Below are positions 1 to 7,351 of a stretch of 28,961 bases of DNA, piece after piece. Origin of the DNA: Glycocaulis sp051859565 (lineage in GTDB: Bacteria; Pseudomonadota; Alphaproteobacteria; Caulobacterales; Maricaulaceae); the NCBI RefSeq assembly GCF_051859565.1, contig NZ_JBHYFK010000011.1, positions 1 to 28,961 on the forward strand, given 5' to 3'. The position numbers and the translations under genes were made by a program. The notes beneath the pieces were generated by a model. That model was not told the origin of the DNA, did no database searches, and saw only the letters and a program-made list of their open reading frames with translations. Numbering within the stretch: the first letter of the stretch is position 1; every line of letters starts with the position of its first letter.

Positions 1-123
1 CAAAGGGCACGTTCCCACGCGTTACTCACCCGTCTGCCGCTCACCCCGAAGGGCGCGCTCGACTTGCATGTGTTAAGCCTTCCGCCAGCGTTCGTTCTGA
101 GCCAGAATCAAACTCTCAGGTTG
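1..123 (-). rRNA. rrs: 16S ribosomal RNA, 5' end only (runs off the left edge)
   Basis: Read on the minus strand, the segment begins with the universal 16S 5' signature AGAGTTTGATTCTGGCTCAG, then AACGAACGCTGGCGGAAGGC and the V1 helix ending in GTGAGTAACGCGTGGGAA. Aligning AGAGTTTGAT with E. coli position 8 puts the mature 5' end near base 123. Only about 120 nt of the gene are present. The GCGGAAGGCTTAACACATGC stretch fits Alphaproteobacteria. Confidence 0.97.
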
Positions 124-313
124 ATTCGACCCCGACACTGCATAAAACGTACTCAAAGTGACGGAGATTGTGGTCGCCACCCCCGAAGGAGCGACGAACA
201 ATCGTCACTATAGAGAAACGCGACAATTTCGGCGCCTCATGAGCGGCCTAGGCCAGTGGCCAGTTCCGCCCGCAGAGCGCCGCCGCCTGCGTTTCTCTTT
301 CCAAAATCAACAA

Positions 314-324
314 TGTCAAAGAGC
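314..324 (-). promoter_or_regulatory. rrn boxA-like antitermination element
   Basis: On the minus strand the leader reads GCTCTTTGACATTGTTGAT, close to the bacterial rrn boxA (TGCTCTTTAACA). It is followed by GGAAAGAGAAACGC, a purine-rich segment typical of alphaproteobacterial rrn leaders. It lies about 190 nt before the mature 16S end and downstream of the promoter at 408-436, where Nus-factor loading would be expected. Confidence 0.75.
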
Positions 325-407
325 TGGTTCAAAATCAGGAACTTCCGTTCCGATCCGAACCCGCCGCGCCGCCCGTCTTGGTGGGCCACCCGGCGTTGGG
401 AGCGCGG

Positions 408-436
408 TGTCTATTGAACCCCGAACCCCCTGTCAA
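408..436 (-). promoter_or_regulatory. rrn sigma-70-type promoter (proximal)
   Basis: The minus strand has TTGACA (431-436), a 17-base spacer and TAGACA (408-413). The -35 is perfect, the spacing is optimal, and the -10 matches four of six positions. Transcription would start near 400 and give a leader of about 280 nt containing boxA. Confidence 0.7.
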
Positions 437-553
437 CGTCCGCTTCCGACTTTGTGCAGCGCTTCTGCAGTCCGGTGTGGAAGGCAACAGCTTTCCGCCC
501 CGGCGCTCAACAAGGCCGCCGCCGATGTCGTCCGCTTGACGCGAGGTGGCGGC

Positions 554-581
554 TTTTATGGAACCGCCAACCCTGTGTCAA
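554..581 (-). promoter_or_regulatory. Possible second, distal rrn promoter
   Basis: Another perfect TTGACA occurs on the minus strand at 576-581, followed after 15-16 bases by CATAAA/ATAAAA (554-560). The spacing is short, so this is weaker than the proximal promoter. Tandem rrn promoters are common, and both copies carry a similar GGGTT..GGTTC spacer. Confidence 0.4.
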
Positions 582-752
582 CCGAGTATTTCCGAACTTG
601 CTGCTAAACCTCATCGGCCTGGCTGCAGAGCATAAAACTCCGCGGCAGCGCCGTAAGCGCGGCCTTCGCAAGTCCTGTCCTACTCGGAAAGGACGCGCAA
701 TATGACGAGATTTCGCGGCCAGCGCAAGAGCGAAATGAAGCTTTTCGCCGAC

Positions 753-761
753 TTATCCACA
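753..761 (+). promoter_or_regulatory. Perfect DnaA-box match
   Basis: TTATCCACA matches the strict DnaA box exactly. It lies between the CBS gene stop and the rrn promoters. A single 9-mer can occur by chance in a window this size, and no second box is clustered with it, so function is uncertain. Confidence 0.3.
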
Positions 762-783
762 CCCTCGCGCTGCAATCGGGGCG

Positions 784-1215
784 TCAGGCCGTTTCGATAT
801 AGGCTTTCAGCGCCCCGGCCTCGGCCTGCACGCTTTCGATCTTGCGTTTCACTACATCGCCGATCGACACGAAACCGCTCATACGGCCATCATCCATAAT
901 GATGATGTGCCGGACGCGCTTCTCGGTCATCAGCTCCATGAGCGTGTCTATATGGGTGGTGGAACTGGCCGTTACGAGCGCCCGAGTCATCACCGAGGAG
1001 ACCGGCTGGTCCAGTACGGCTGCACCGTCACGTGAAATGGCCCTGGCCAGATCGCGTTCGGAAAACACACCGGCCACATCACCGTCCCTGTCGGCCACCA
1101 CAACGGCACCGATGCGGTGTTCGGCCAGTACGTGCGTCGCCTCTGCCAGCGTTGTGTGAGGCGCAATTGTAATGACGTCCCTGCCCTTTTGGGCGAGTAT
1201 CGCGGCAACATTCAT
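784..1215 (-). CDS. Tandem CBS-domain protein
   Basis: A 143-residue soluble protein consisting almost entirely of two CBS domains, about residues 5-60 and 70-130. Visible CBS hallmarks are HRIGAVVV followed by GVFSERDLAR in the first half, and KRVRHIIIMDD followed by GFVSIGDVVK in the second. Such Bateman modules bind adenosyl nucleotides (AMP, ATP, SAM or NAD) and act as small sensors; the partner cannot be inferred here. I chose ATG 1213-1215 because GGAGG lies five bases upstream; the in-frame ATG four codons earlier overlaps that ribosome binding site. The gene is divergent from the DUF2157 operon (108-base gap) and lies upstream of the rrn operon on the same strand. Confidence 0.9.
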   Translation of the reverse strand: MNVAAILAQKGRDVITIAPHTTLAEATHVLAEHRIGAVVVADRDGDVAGVFSERDLARAISRDGAAVLDQPVSSVMTRALVTASSTTHIDTLMELMTEKRVRHIIIMDDGRMSGFVSIGDVVKRKIESVQAEAGALKAYIETA

Positions 1216-1323
1216 GGCTGCCTCCATATCGGCAAGATTGCCTGTAGGGATGATGCCTCAAGCTGGTCCCGGGCGCAAATTGTCTCCGGGGACCGGCAGA
1301 AACATGCCGGAGGGATGCATTCC

Positions 1324-2619
1324 ATGAGCAAAAGACGCGGGCTCGAACGCGATCTCGATCGCTGGATTGCTGCAGGCTGGGTCGAACCGGCGCACCGCGA
1401 CGCCATCCTCGCCGATCACGCGCAAAGGCCCGGCCACTGGAGCGCTGCAGGCGCCGGCCTGATTCTCGGCGCGGTTCTGCTGGCGCTTGCGGCCCTGTCT
1501 TTTGTTGCAGCCAACTGGGCAGCGATGCCGCAGCTGGCGCGTTTCGCGCTGATTCTCGCCGCACTATGGGCGGCGCTGGGGGGAGCCGGCGAAAGCTTCC
1601 GGCGGAACAACCCTGCGCTCGGCCACGCTCTGGCGCTTGTAGGGGCATCTCTGTTTGGCGCCGCGATCATGCTCACAGCCCAGACCTTCAATATCAGCGC
1701 GTTCCGCAACACCGGCATATTGATCTGGGCGCTTGGCGCGCTTGCGGTCGCCGTCGCCATCCCGTCCCGGCCAGTGCTCGCACTGTCCGCCTTGCTCGCC
1801 GGTAGCTGGATGGTGCTTGAAACGGTCAATCCGCTGACGCCCCGCATCGTCTGGCTGTTTGTTCCGCTATGGCTAGTGGTCACCGGCCTTGCCATCCGGA
1901 TGGAAAGCCGGCTCACGGCAAACCTGCTCGGCGCGGGATTGCTGGCCTGGCTTTATACGCTGGTGCGATGGGCAGGCGGCGGTGAAGGCGAGCTTTCCAC
2001 ACCCGCCCTCTTCGTTTCCCTTGCACTCATCTGCGCGGCTGGAACGCTTGCCTTTGCGGTTGCAGAGGAACGCGGCCTGGCCATGAGCCGAATCATTTCG
2101 CGCTGGCTGATGACCGGCGCCGTCATCAGTGCATTTGCTGCCCAGTTCGCCATTGCCCGCGCCAGCGGCGGGGCGACCACCGGCCTGCTCTTCACAGGCA
2201 TGGTCAGCATTGCCGCCATCACCATGCTTGCTCTCATGCGCGTGCGTACAGGCGCCATGCGGCCGGCCACGGCGCTGACGGTGCCGGCAATCGCGCTTGC
2301 CGGCCTGCTGCTCGCACTGATTCCCTGGTTCGCTCCGGGATGGGTAGGCGCGCTGGAAGTCCTCGCAGGCATTGCTGTCTTCGCGCTGGCTGCCGCCATG
2401 GTGGCTGAGGGCGCACGTGCAGGGCGCGGCTTTACTGGCGGGCTGGGCCTTGTGCTTTTCATCGCGCAAGCCTTGCACGTCTACACCGCCCTCTTTGGCA
2501 GCCTGCTCGATACGGCCCTCTTCTTCCTGGTCGGCGGGCTGTTGCTGATTGCGATGTCGGTCATCGCCATGCGGCTTCAGAGCCGCAAACACGCACGCAC
2601 GACGGAGACCCAGCCATGA
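1324..2619 (+). CDS. DUF2157 family multi-pass membrane protein
   Basis: A 431-residue integral membrane protein. About 40 hydrophilic N-terminal residues (SKRRGLERDLDRWIAAGWV...) match the N-terminal helix-turn of the DUF2157 family. They are followed by roughly a dozen hydrophobic segments, such as GLILGAVLLALAALSFVAAN. No catalytic motif is visible and the molecular role is unknown. ATG 1324 is preceded by GGAGGG with nine bases of spacing; the in-frame ATG at 1315 abuts that site and is less likely. The stop overlaps the next start as ATGA, so translation is probably coupled to the GDYXXLXY protein. In many bacteria these two domains occur as neighbours or as a fusion. Confidence 0.85.
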   Translation: MSKRRGLERDLDRWIAAGWVEPAHRDAILADHAQRPGHWSAAGAGLILGAVLLALAALSFVAANWAAMPQLARFALILAALWAALGGAGESFRRNNPALGHALALVGASLFGAAIMLTAQTFNISAFRNTGILIWALGALAVAVAIPSRPVLALSALLAGSWMVLETVNPLTPRIVWLFVPLWLVVTGLAIRMESRLTANLLGAGLLAWLYTLVRWAGGGEGELSTPALFVSLALICAAGTLAFAVAEERGLAMSRIISRWLMTGAVISAFAAQFAIARASGGATTGLLFTGMVSIAAITMLALMRVRTGAMRPATALTVPAIALAGLLLALIPWFAPGWVGALEVLAGIAVFALAAAMVAEGARAGRGFTGGLGLVLFIAQALHVYTALFGSLLDTALFFLVGGLLLIAMSVIAMRLQSRKHARTTETQP

Positions 2620-3167
2620 GCGTGATGATTCGCCTGTCTCTCATCGCCGCCGCCATGACGGCGCTGCTGGCGCTGATGGTCATCAATCAGGCCGCCGCGC
2701 GCGCAGGCGGAACCGAGATTCGCCTCACCATGGAGCCGGTTGATCCGCGCGATCTGCTGCTGGGCCATTATGTCGAGCTGGTTACGCCCCTGCAGCGCCT
2801 TGAAACTACGCAGCTGCGAGGCGGAACTGAGCATGTGTTTGAGCAGGGCGACCGGATATGGGTCGAACTGGAAACCGGCCCGGACGGCTCCTCCCTGCCC
2901 GTATCGGTCTATCCCTCCCCGCGCAGCGGCACGTTTATAGAGGGCCGCGTCCGGTATGCCGGCAGCCTTGGCGAAGAGCCCGGCCAGTGGCTGACGGTAC
3001 ACTACAATATCGAGCGCTATTTCGCCTCGCCTGAGGCGGCACTTGAGCTGGAGACTCTGCGCAACGAATCGCGCCTGCGCCTGATCGTGTCACTGGGTGA
3101 TCGGGGCAGCGCGGTGATCCGTGGCCTCGAAATCGATGGCGAGGACCATATCGACAGGCTGTTTTGA
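2616..3167 (+). CDS. GDYXXLXY-domain membrane-anchored protein
   Basis: A 183-residue protein with one N-terminal hydrophobic segment (about residues 4-28, a signal anchor) and an extracytoplasmic domain. The family signature appears as LLLGHYVELVTPL (around residues 48-60), a variant of G-D-Y-x-x-L-x-Y with His replacing Asp. A later block, GRVRYAG...ERYFASPEAALELE, is also typical. The function is unknown; the family is a habitual partner of DUF2157 proteins. It overlaps the upstream gene by four bases and ends 14 bases before the GST gene, indicating a three-gene operon. Confidence 0.8.
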   Translation: MSVMIRLSLIAAAMTALLALMVINQAAARAGGTEIRLTMEPVDPRDLLLGHYVELVTPLQRLETTQLRGGTEHVFEQGDRIWVELETGPDGSSLPVSVYPSPRSGTFIEGRVRYAGSLGEEPGQWLTVHYNIERYFASPEAALELETLRNESRLRLIVSLGDRGSAVIRGLEIDGEDHIDRLF

Positions 3168-3181
3168 AGGAGGAGCACCCG

Positions 3182-3814
3182 ATGACCATGCATCTCTACG
3201 CCAATAAAGGTTGGGGATCAGCCATCGTGGAGGCACAGCTGGCCTGGTACGGGATTGATTTCCAGCTGGTGGAAAGCGGTGACCTGTTCCAGGACGCCGC
3301 CGCGCGCGAAAAGCTGGCTGCCATCAATCCGCTCGCCCAGATACCCACGCTCATTTTGGACTCCGGCGAAATCCTGACAGAAAGCGCTGCCATCACGCTG
3401 TATCTGGCTGACCTGACGGGAAGCGACGCGCTGGTACCCGGCCCGGAGACACCTGAGCGGTCCGCTTTCCTGCGCTGGCTTGTCTTCATCGTCGCCAATA
3501 TCTACCCGACCTACACCTACGCTGACGATCCCTCCCGCTTCGTTGCGGAGGAGTCCGCCCGCAAACCCTTCTTCAAGGCCGTCAACGCATACGCCCAGAA
3601 GCTGTACACGCAGCTGGACAGTGCGGCAGGCAGCCCCTGGTTTCTCGACGAGCATATGAGCGCGCTGGATATCTATATCGGTGTGATGACCAACTGGCGC
3701 CCCGGCAAGGCGTGGCACGAAGCGAACTCGCCCCGTCTGACCGCAATCGCTGCCAGCATTGGCGAGAACCCTGCCGTGGGCGCCGTTCTGGCGCGCAATT
3801 TCCCTGACGGCTAA
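3182..3814 (+). CDS. Glutathione S-transferase family protein
   Basis: A 210-residue GST-like protein. The N-terminal thioredoxin fold (about residues 1-80) contains the cis-proline loop NPLAQIPTLIL and the glutathione gamma-glutamyl-binding ESAAITLYLAD. An all-helical C-terminal domain follows (residues 90-205). The catalytic residue is unclear; Ser13 in NKGWGSA is in the expected loop. ATG 3182 follows AAGGAGGAG with good spacing; an alternative in-frame ATG is two codons later. It is the last gene of the DUF2157 operon and converges with the alpha/beta hydrolase, with a 28-base gap containing the inverted repeat GACCGG/CCGGTC. The substrate is unknown. Confidence 0.88.
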   Translation: MTMHLYANKGWGSAIVEAQLAWYGIDFQLVESGDLFQDAAAREKLAAINPLAQIPTLILDSGEILTESAAITLYLADLTGSDALVPGPETPERSAFLRWLVFIVANIYPTYTYADDPSRFVAEESARKPFFKAVNAYAQKLYTQLDSAAGSPWFLDEHMSALDIYIGVMTNWRPGKAWHEANSPRLTAIAASIGENPAVGAVLARNFPDG

Positions 3815-3842
3815 GCGGACCGGCCCCGGTCGACGCAAGACG

Positions 3843-4931
3843 CTAATCGGCGACTACCAGCGGCCTTACCGTGTTCACCAGCTCGATCAACGTCTTGCCT
3901 GGTTCTTCAACCGGCATCAAATGGGCAGAGTGCTCAAACCAGACTACCTGCTTGTGAGGCGCTTCCAGCGTATTGAACCAGTCCAGCACCGGCCCGGTGG
4001 GCGTATTGATATCGTGACGCCCCAGAAAGAGTACGACCGGAACATCAAGCCGGGATATGCCTGTGAGGTCGATCCCTGCGAAATCATCGAACATCTCGTC
4101 AAAAATCCGCAGCGTGGCCGGGTTGATCTCGGCCACATCCTCGCGGTCATAGTCGGGCGACAGGCGCGGCGCGCGGAAGAAATGGCGGGCATTGTCCCGA
4201 TAGGCTGCCAATCCGCCGTAACGGCCGACCCAGCTTCGCTGCACGCCCAGCCGTTCAAAGGTGAGATCGCCGGGATAGGGCGCAAGCGCTTCCAGCTCTG
4301 CCAGCGCTTCGGCATCATTTCGCGCCCGCGCTTCCTCAAGAAGCATCGCGTAGCCTGCTGCCTCGTTGGCAGGTATGGAGACAACCGGACCTATCGCGAC
4401 ATAGGCTGAAACCTGTTCCGGCACCTGATGCACGGCGCTCAGCCCGACCAGTGTTCCCCACGAATGACCCGCGACAATAACCTGATCAACGCCCAGGTGC
4501 GCGCGCAGCCAGGCGATGAGTTCAACCGCATCGCTGGCAACCTGGTCCAGCGACAGTGTTCCGGCCACGGCCTCTACCGGGTTGGTGCGGGCCGTCCGGC
4601 CAGCACCGCGCTGGTCCCACTGCACTACGGTGAAATAGTCCTCCCAGCCGCGCTGGAAGGTCCACGAGACGGGCATCATCGTGGCGCCCGGTCCCCCGTG
4701 AATGTAAAGGAGCACCGGATTGGTCCGGTCTGTGCCGCGAATGGTGATCCACTGCTCGAGACCGCCCAGCGTGACCGTGCGCTGCTCCTCAATACCGTCG
4801 GGTGTCGCGATATGCTGAATGTCGGCGATCAGCTCGCGCGCTTCTGAATACGGATCTGCTGGAGGCTCAAGGCTCGCAGCCGTGCCAAACAACATAATGG
4901 TAAGACCGAGTGTCAGCAGTGACATCTTCAT
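3843..4931 (-). CDS. Secreted alpha/beta hydrolase, prolyl iminopeptidase-like
   Basis: A 362-residue protein with an N-terminal signal peptide (hydrophobic residues 4-20). The alpha/beta-hydrolase motifs of the prolyl-aminopeptidase group (S33) are all present: oxyanion loop HGGPG (78-82), WDQRGAGRT (105-113), nucleophile elbow GHSWG (Ser157), acid Asp307 in GRHDINTP, and catalytic His337 in EHSAH. It therefore appears active, probably an aminopeptidase or esterase acting in the periplasm. Substrate specificity cannot be read from the sequence. It starts 73 bases downstream of the rhomboid gene on the same strand and may be cotranscribed with it. Confidence 0.88.
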   Translation of the reverse strand: MKMSLLTLGLTIMLFGTAASLEPPADPYSEARELIADIQHIATPDGIEEQRTVTLGGLEQWITIRGTDRTNPVLLYIHGGPGATMMPVSWTFQRGWEDYFTVVQWDQRGAGRTARTNPVEAVAGTLSLDQVASDAVELIAWLRAHLGVDQVIVAGHSWGTLVGLSAVHQVPEQVSAYVAIGPVVSIPANEAAGYAMLLEEARARNDAEALAELEALAPYPGDLTFERLGVQRSWVGRYGGLAAYRDNARHFFRAPRLSPDYDREDVAEINPATLRIFDEMFDDFAGIDLTGISRLDVPVVLFLGRHDINTPTGPVLDWFNTLEAPHKQVVWFEHSAHLMPVEEPGKTLIELVNTVRPLVVAD

Positions 4932-5004
4932 GGGGAGAACCCTTCCGGTTGCTTGTTTTGTTTATTGAGATGCCTCTCCCCGCAGAATTGGATGCAAGGC
5001 TTCC

Positions 5005-5715
5005 TCAGCCCCGCCTGAACACCCTCACAAAGACCGGGTAGAGCAGCATGCCCGCGAGCAGGCCGCCGACATGGCCCGCCCACGCAATCGGTATGGAATA
5101 GAAAATTCCGCCAATAGCGATCAGCGCATTGATCAGCAGCCATGGCACGGCCAGGCGCAACATCCCGGCCCGCCCTCCTGATGCCCACCCGGCAGCGGCA
5201 AACACGCCCGACACCGCCGTTGACGCCCCGACCATGAAGGTCGGCTCATTTACATGGACGAGCGCATGCAGGCCCGCTCCCGCGATGGCACAGGTGAAAT
5301 AGAAGGCCAGAAATCCCGCAGCAGCGGAAACGCCACGCCCGAACGGCGCCGCTGCAGCGCTGCCTGCGGCCAGCAAAATTCCCATGTTGAGCAGGACATG
5401 CCACCAGCCCGCGTGCACGAAGACGTGCAGCACATAGGGGCTGAGGCCCGCCAGCGGCGCTTCGGGCGGCGGGCGCGGCAGCATGTCGGGCGCTGTCACC
5501 AGCGTGCCGGACCACATGATCAGCCCATGCAGGGCAGGGTTGTTGGCGGCCGCCCAGCTATCCACAGCGTGCACGGCCAGCGTCAGCACACACAAAGCCA
5601 GCACCAGCCCCGATACGCCTGGCCCCAGAAACGGCGTCCTGACCGGCCCGGCGCTTGCAGCCGGTGGCAGGGGCGGCTCTGACCTGCCGGGGCCATCGGG
5701 TTCGCGTTCGGTCAA
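5005..5715 (-). CDS. Rhomboid family intramembrane serine protease
   Basis: About 236 residues with six hydrophobic segments. The rhomboid signatures are intact: HAGWWHVLLNMG (H101, H106, N110) in TM2, the catalytic serine in VGASTAVSG (Ser165) in TM4, and AWAGHVGGLLAG (His215) in TM6, giving the Ser-His dyad. I chose TTG 5713-5715 because AAGGAAG lies five bases upstream and codon usage deteriorates beyond it. A longer version starting at GTG 5802 would add 29 residues with five cysteines, but it has no clear ribosome binding site and would cover the hfaA promoter. It is divergent from hfaA. Substrates are unknown; a role in surface-protein processing is only a guess from location. Confidence 0.85.
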   Translation of the reverse strand: MTEREPDGPGRSEPPLPPAASAGPVRTPFLGPGVSGLVLALCVLTLAVHAVDSWAAANNPALHGLIMWSGTLVTAPDMLPRPPPEAPLAGLSPYVLHVFVHAGWWHVLLNMGILLAAGSAAAAPFGRGVSAAAGFLAFYFTCAIAGAGLHALVHVNEPTFMVGASTAVSGVFAAAGWASGGRAGMLRLAVPWLLINALIAIGGIFYSIPIAWAGHVGGLLAGMLLYPVFVRVFRRG

Positions 5716-5753
5716 TGGCTCTTCCTTCTTTGCAGGTTCACCCGAACCGCAAC

Positions 5754-5769
5754 TGGCACACGCGTTGCA
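5754..5769 (+). promoter_or_regulatory. Sigma-54 promoter of hfaABD
   Basis: TGGCACACGCGTTGCA matches the sigma-54 consensus TGGCAC-N5-TTGCA at every fixed position, with GG (-24) at 5755-5756 and GC (-12) at 5767-5768. The predicted start is about 5780, leaving a 34-base leader before the hfaA ATG. This implies control by an enhancer-binding activator. Confidence 0.8.
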
Positions 5770-5813
5770 GCAATCAGGTCCAAGCGTATCCAAACAGGAC
5801 ACTGGAAAAGATT

Positions 5814-6356
5814 ATGCCGCGTTTTGCCAAAGTCACCCTCACCGCCGCAGCGCTGGCCATGATTGCCACACCGATGGCGGCTGCGCAGCAGGCCGGCGAC
5901 AACTGGAACCAGCCCTACGGCATGGCGCGCGGCGAAGAGAGCAGCCCGTATACCGGCCAGCGCGGGCGCGGTGCCAACCGGGTTGTTATCAATGGCATCA
6001 TACAAACAGGCGTTGGCGTCTCGGCGCAAGGCACCGTCACGGGTTCTACCGGGCTTGGCGGCGGCGTAGGCGGCAGCGGCCAGTATACCGGCTCGTCTGC
6101 GACCGCCATCGCCAACCAGCTCAATGTCGTGGTGAACGGCAATTACAACACCGTCGTCGTGAACTCGCGCCAGATCAATAATGGTGACGTGACAGCCAAT
6201 GCCAGCAGTTCCAGCGCCCAGCCCCGCACGGGCGGCCCGCTCATCTCCAGCGCGGCGCCGTCTGTTGCTGGCATGGAATCTGCTGGAAGCACGCTGAACG
6301 TCATTCCTCAGGCGACCGTGCCTGCCCCCTCCTCTGATCCCAATCGGGAGCCCTAG
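5814..6356 (+). CDS. hfaA: Holdfast anchor protein HfaA
   Basis: A 180-residue secreted protein: signal peptide about residues 1-24 (cleavage near MAAAQQ), a Gly/Ser/Asn-rich body, and a low-complexity C-terminus. Recognition rests on size, the secreted Asn/Gly-rich character and its place directly before hfaB and hfaD, the order found in Caulobacter. Residues 96-126 contain SATAIANQLN and RQINNGDV, the same pair of motifs repeated eight times in HfaD. In Caulobacter, HfaA is a surface protein that helps attach the holdfast polysaccharide to the cell pole. The start is ATG 5814, with a weak GGAAAAG upstream; the longer frame from 5655 crosses the promoter and overlaps rhomboid coding sequence. 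hfaB begins two bases after the stop. Confidence 0.82.
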   Translation: MPRFAKVTLTAAALAMIATPMAAAQQAGDNWNQPYGMARGEESSPYTGQRGRGANRVVINGIIQTGVGVSAQGTVTGSTGLGGGVGGSGQYTGSSATAIANQLNVVVNGNYNTVVVNSRQINNGDVTANASSSSAQPRTGGPLISSAAPSVAGMESAGSTLNVIPQATVPAPSSDPNREP

Positions 6357-6358
6357 AC

Positions 6359-7351
6359 ATGACCCGCATCAAAAGCCTCCTGGTGGCTGCCGTATCGGCG
6401 CTGACCGTATCGGCCTGTGCCACCTCCAATTCCGGCTCTGACGGGCTGTACGCCACACCGACGGGCAATGCGCCGGTGACGGCCAACCCGACCCCCTATT
6501 CGCAGGCTCTGGTCTGCCTTTCCGGCCATGCGCGCCAGCAGGGCCGCCCCGCCCCGCGCGTCGCGGTCGGCCGCATCGCAGACTATACTGGCCAACTCGC
6601 CCCTGAAGGCGGAACGCGTGTGACGCAAGGCGCATCGCTGATGGCGATGAGCGCCTTTGCCAAGGCGGGCGCCCGTCTGGTGGAACGTTTTGACACGTCT
6701 GTCGCCGAACTGGAGCTGCGCTATACCAATAGCCAGCTGATCGGTGACGAGAACGAGCAGCAGGGCTTCCGCCAGATCTACGCGGGCGCCATGCCCGGCT
6801 CTGACTATTTCCTCGTCGGCGGCATTACCGAGCTGAACTCCAATATCCGCTCCAACGGCCAGGATCTATTTGCCGGTGACAGCGTGGACTCCAGCCCGGC
6901 GGGCGTCTTCTCGCGCCGCATTTATGTGATGAATGTCGCGCTGGACCTGCGCCTTGTGGACAGCCGCACGCTCGAAGTGGTCGACGTGGTTTCCTACCAG
7001 AAGCAGATCATCGGCCGCGAAATCTCGGCTGGCATGTTCGCCTTCTTCGGTGACGCGGTGGTGGATCTGTCCGCCGGTGGCCGCTCGCTGGAACCTGTCC
7101 AGCTTGCCGTTCGCGCGGTTATCGAGCGCGCCGTGCTTGAAATGTCATCCCAGCTCTATGGTGTGCCGGCGGAAGCCGTCTGCCAGTTCAATGACCCTAT
7201 CGGACCGTCGAATGTTACCGGCGGTGTCCAGCTAAATACGGCTTATGCCGGTTCGGAGGCTCCCTATGTCCAGGCTCGCACTGACGTCAATCGCGGCCAT
7301 GACCGCCGCGATAGCGACATCCGCAGCGTCCTTCGCGGCGTCTATCGATAG
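6359..7351 (+). CDS. hfaB: Holdfast anchor outer-membrane lipoprotein HfaB (CsgG family)
   Basis: A 330-residue lipoprotein: signal with lipobox VSAC (Cys20), then a CsgG-like domain (about residues 60-265) with RVAVGRIADYTGQ, the Q-G-A-S-L-M segment, YFLVGGITELN and a C-terminal helical part. CsgG-family proteins form outer-membrane secretion channels. In Caulobacter, HfaB is needed for HfaA and HfaD to reach the surface. The last 28 residues (YVQARTDVNRGHDRRD...) are encoded by DNA that also carries the start of hfaD in another frame, an overlap of 86 bases. The start is ATG 6359, two bases after hfaA, with CGGGAG upstream. Confidence 0.88.
   Translation: MTRIKSLLVAAVSALTVSACATSNSGSDGLYATPTGNAPVTANPTPYSQALVCLSGHARQQGRPAPRVAVGRIADYTGQLAPEGGTRVTQGASLMAMSAFAKAGARLVERFDTSVAELELRYTNSQLIGDENEQQGFRQIYAGAMPGSDYFLVGGITELNSNIRSNGQDLFAGDSVDSSPAGVFSRRIYVMNVALDLRLVDSRTLEVVDVVSYQKQIIGREISAGMFAFFGDAVVDLSAGGRSLEPVQLAVRAVIERAVLEMSSQLYGVPAEAVCQFNDPIGPSNVTGGVQLNTAYAGSEAPYVQARTDVNRGHDRRDSDIRSVLRGVYR

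Larger units (their letters stand above)
124..783 (-). other. rrn leader and promoter region; no credible protein gene
   Basis: This 660-base stretch between the 16S gene and the CBS-domain gene holds the rRNA leader, a boxA-type antitermination sequence and one or two promoters, all on the minus strand and annotated separately. Open frames here (for example 158-607 plus) lack a ribosome binding site, have unusual amino-acid composition and run antisense to the leader, so I do not call them genes. No tRNA is seen. Confidence 0.8.

Noticed and set aside
158..607. 149-codon open frame on the plus strand upstream of the rrn operon
   Set aside because: It runs antisense to the rRNA leader, boxA and promoter, has no ribosome binding site and has random-looking composition.
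1873..2592. 239-codon minus-strand frame inside the DUF2157 gene
   Set aside because: It is a shadow of a recognisable membrane protein, is Gln/His/Arg-rich, and has no start signal.
3759..4409. 216-codon plus-strand frame antisense to the alpha/beta hydrolase
   Set aside because: The hydrolase has a full catalytic triad on the other strand; the plus frame shows no domain.
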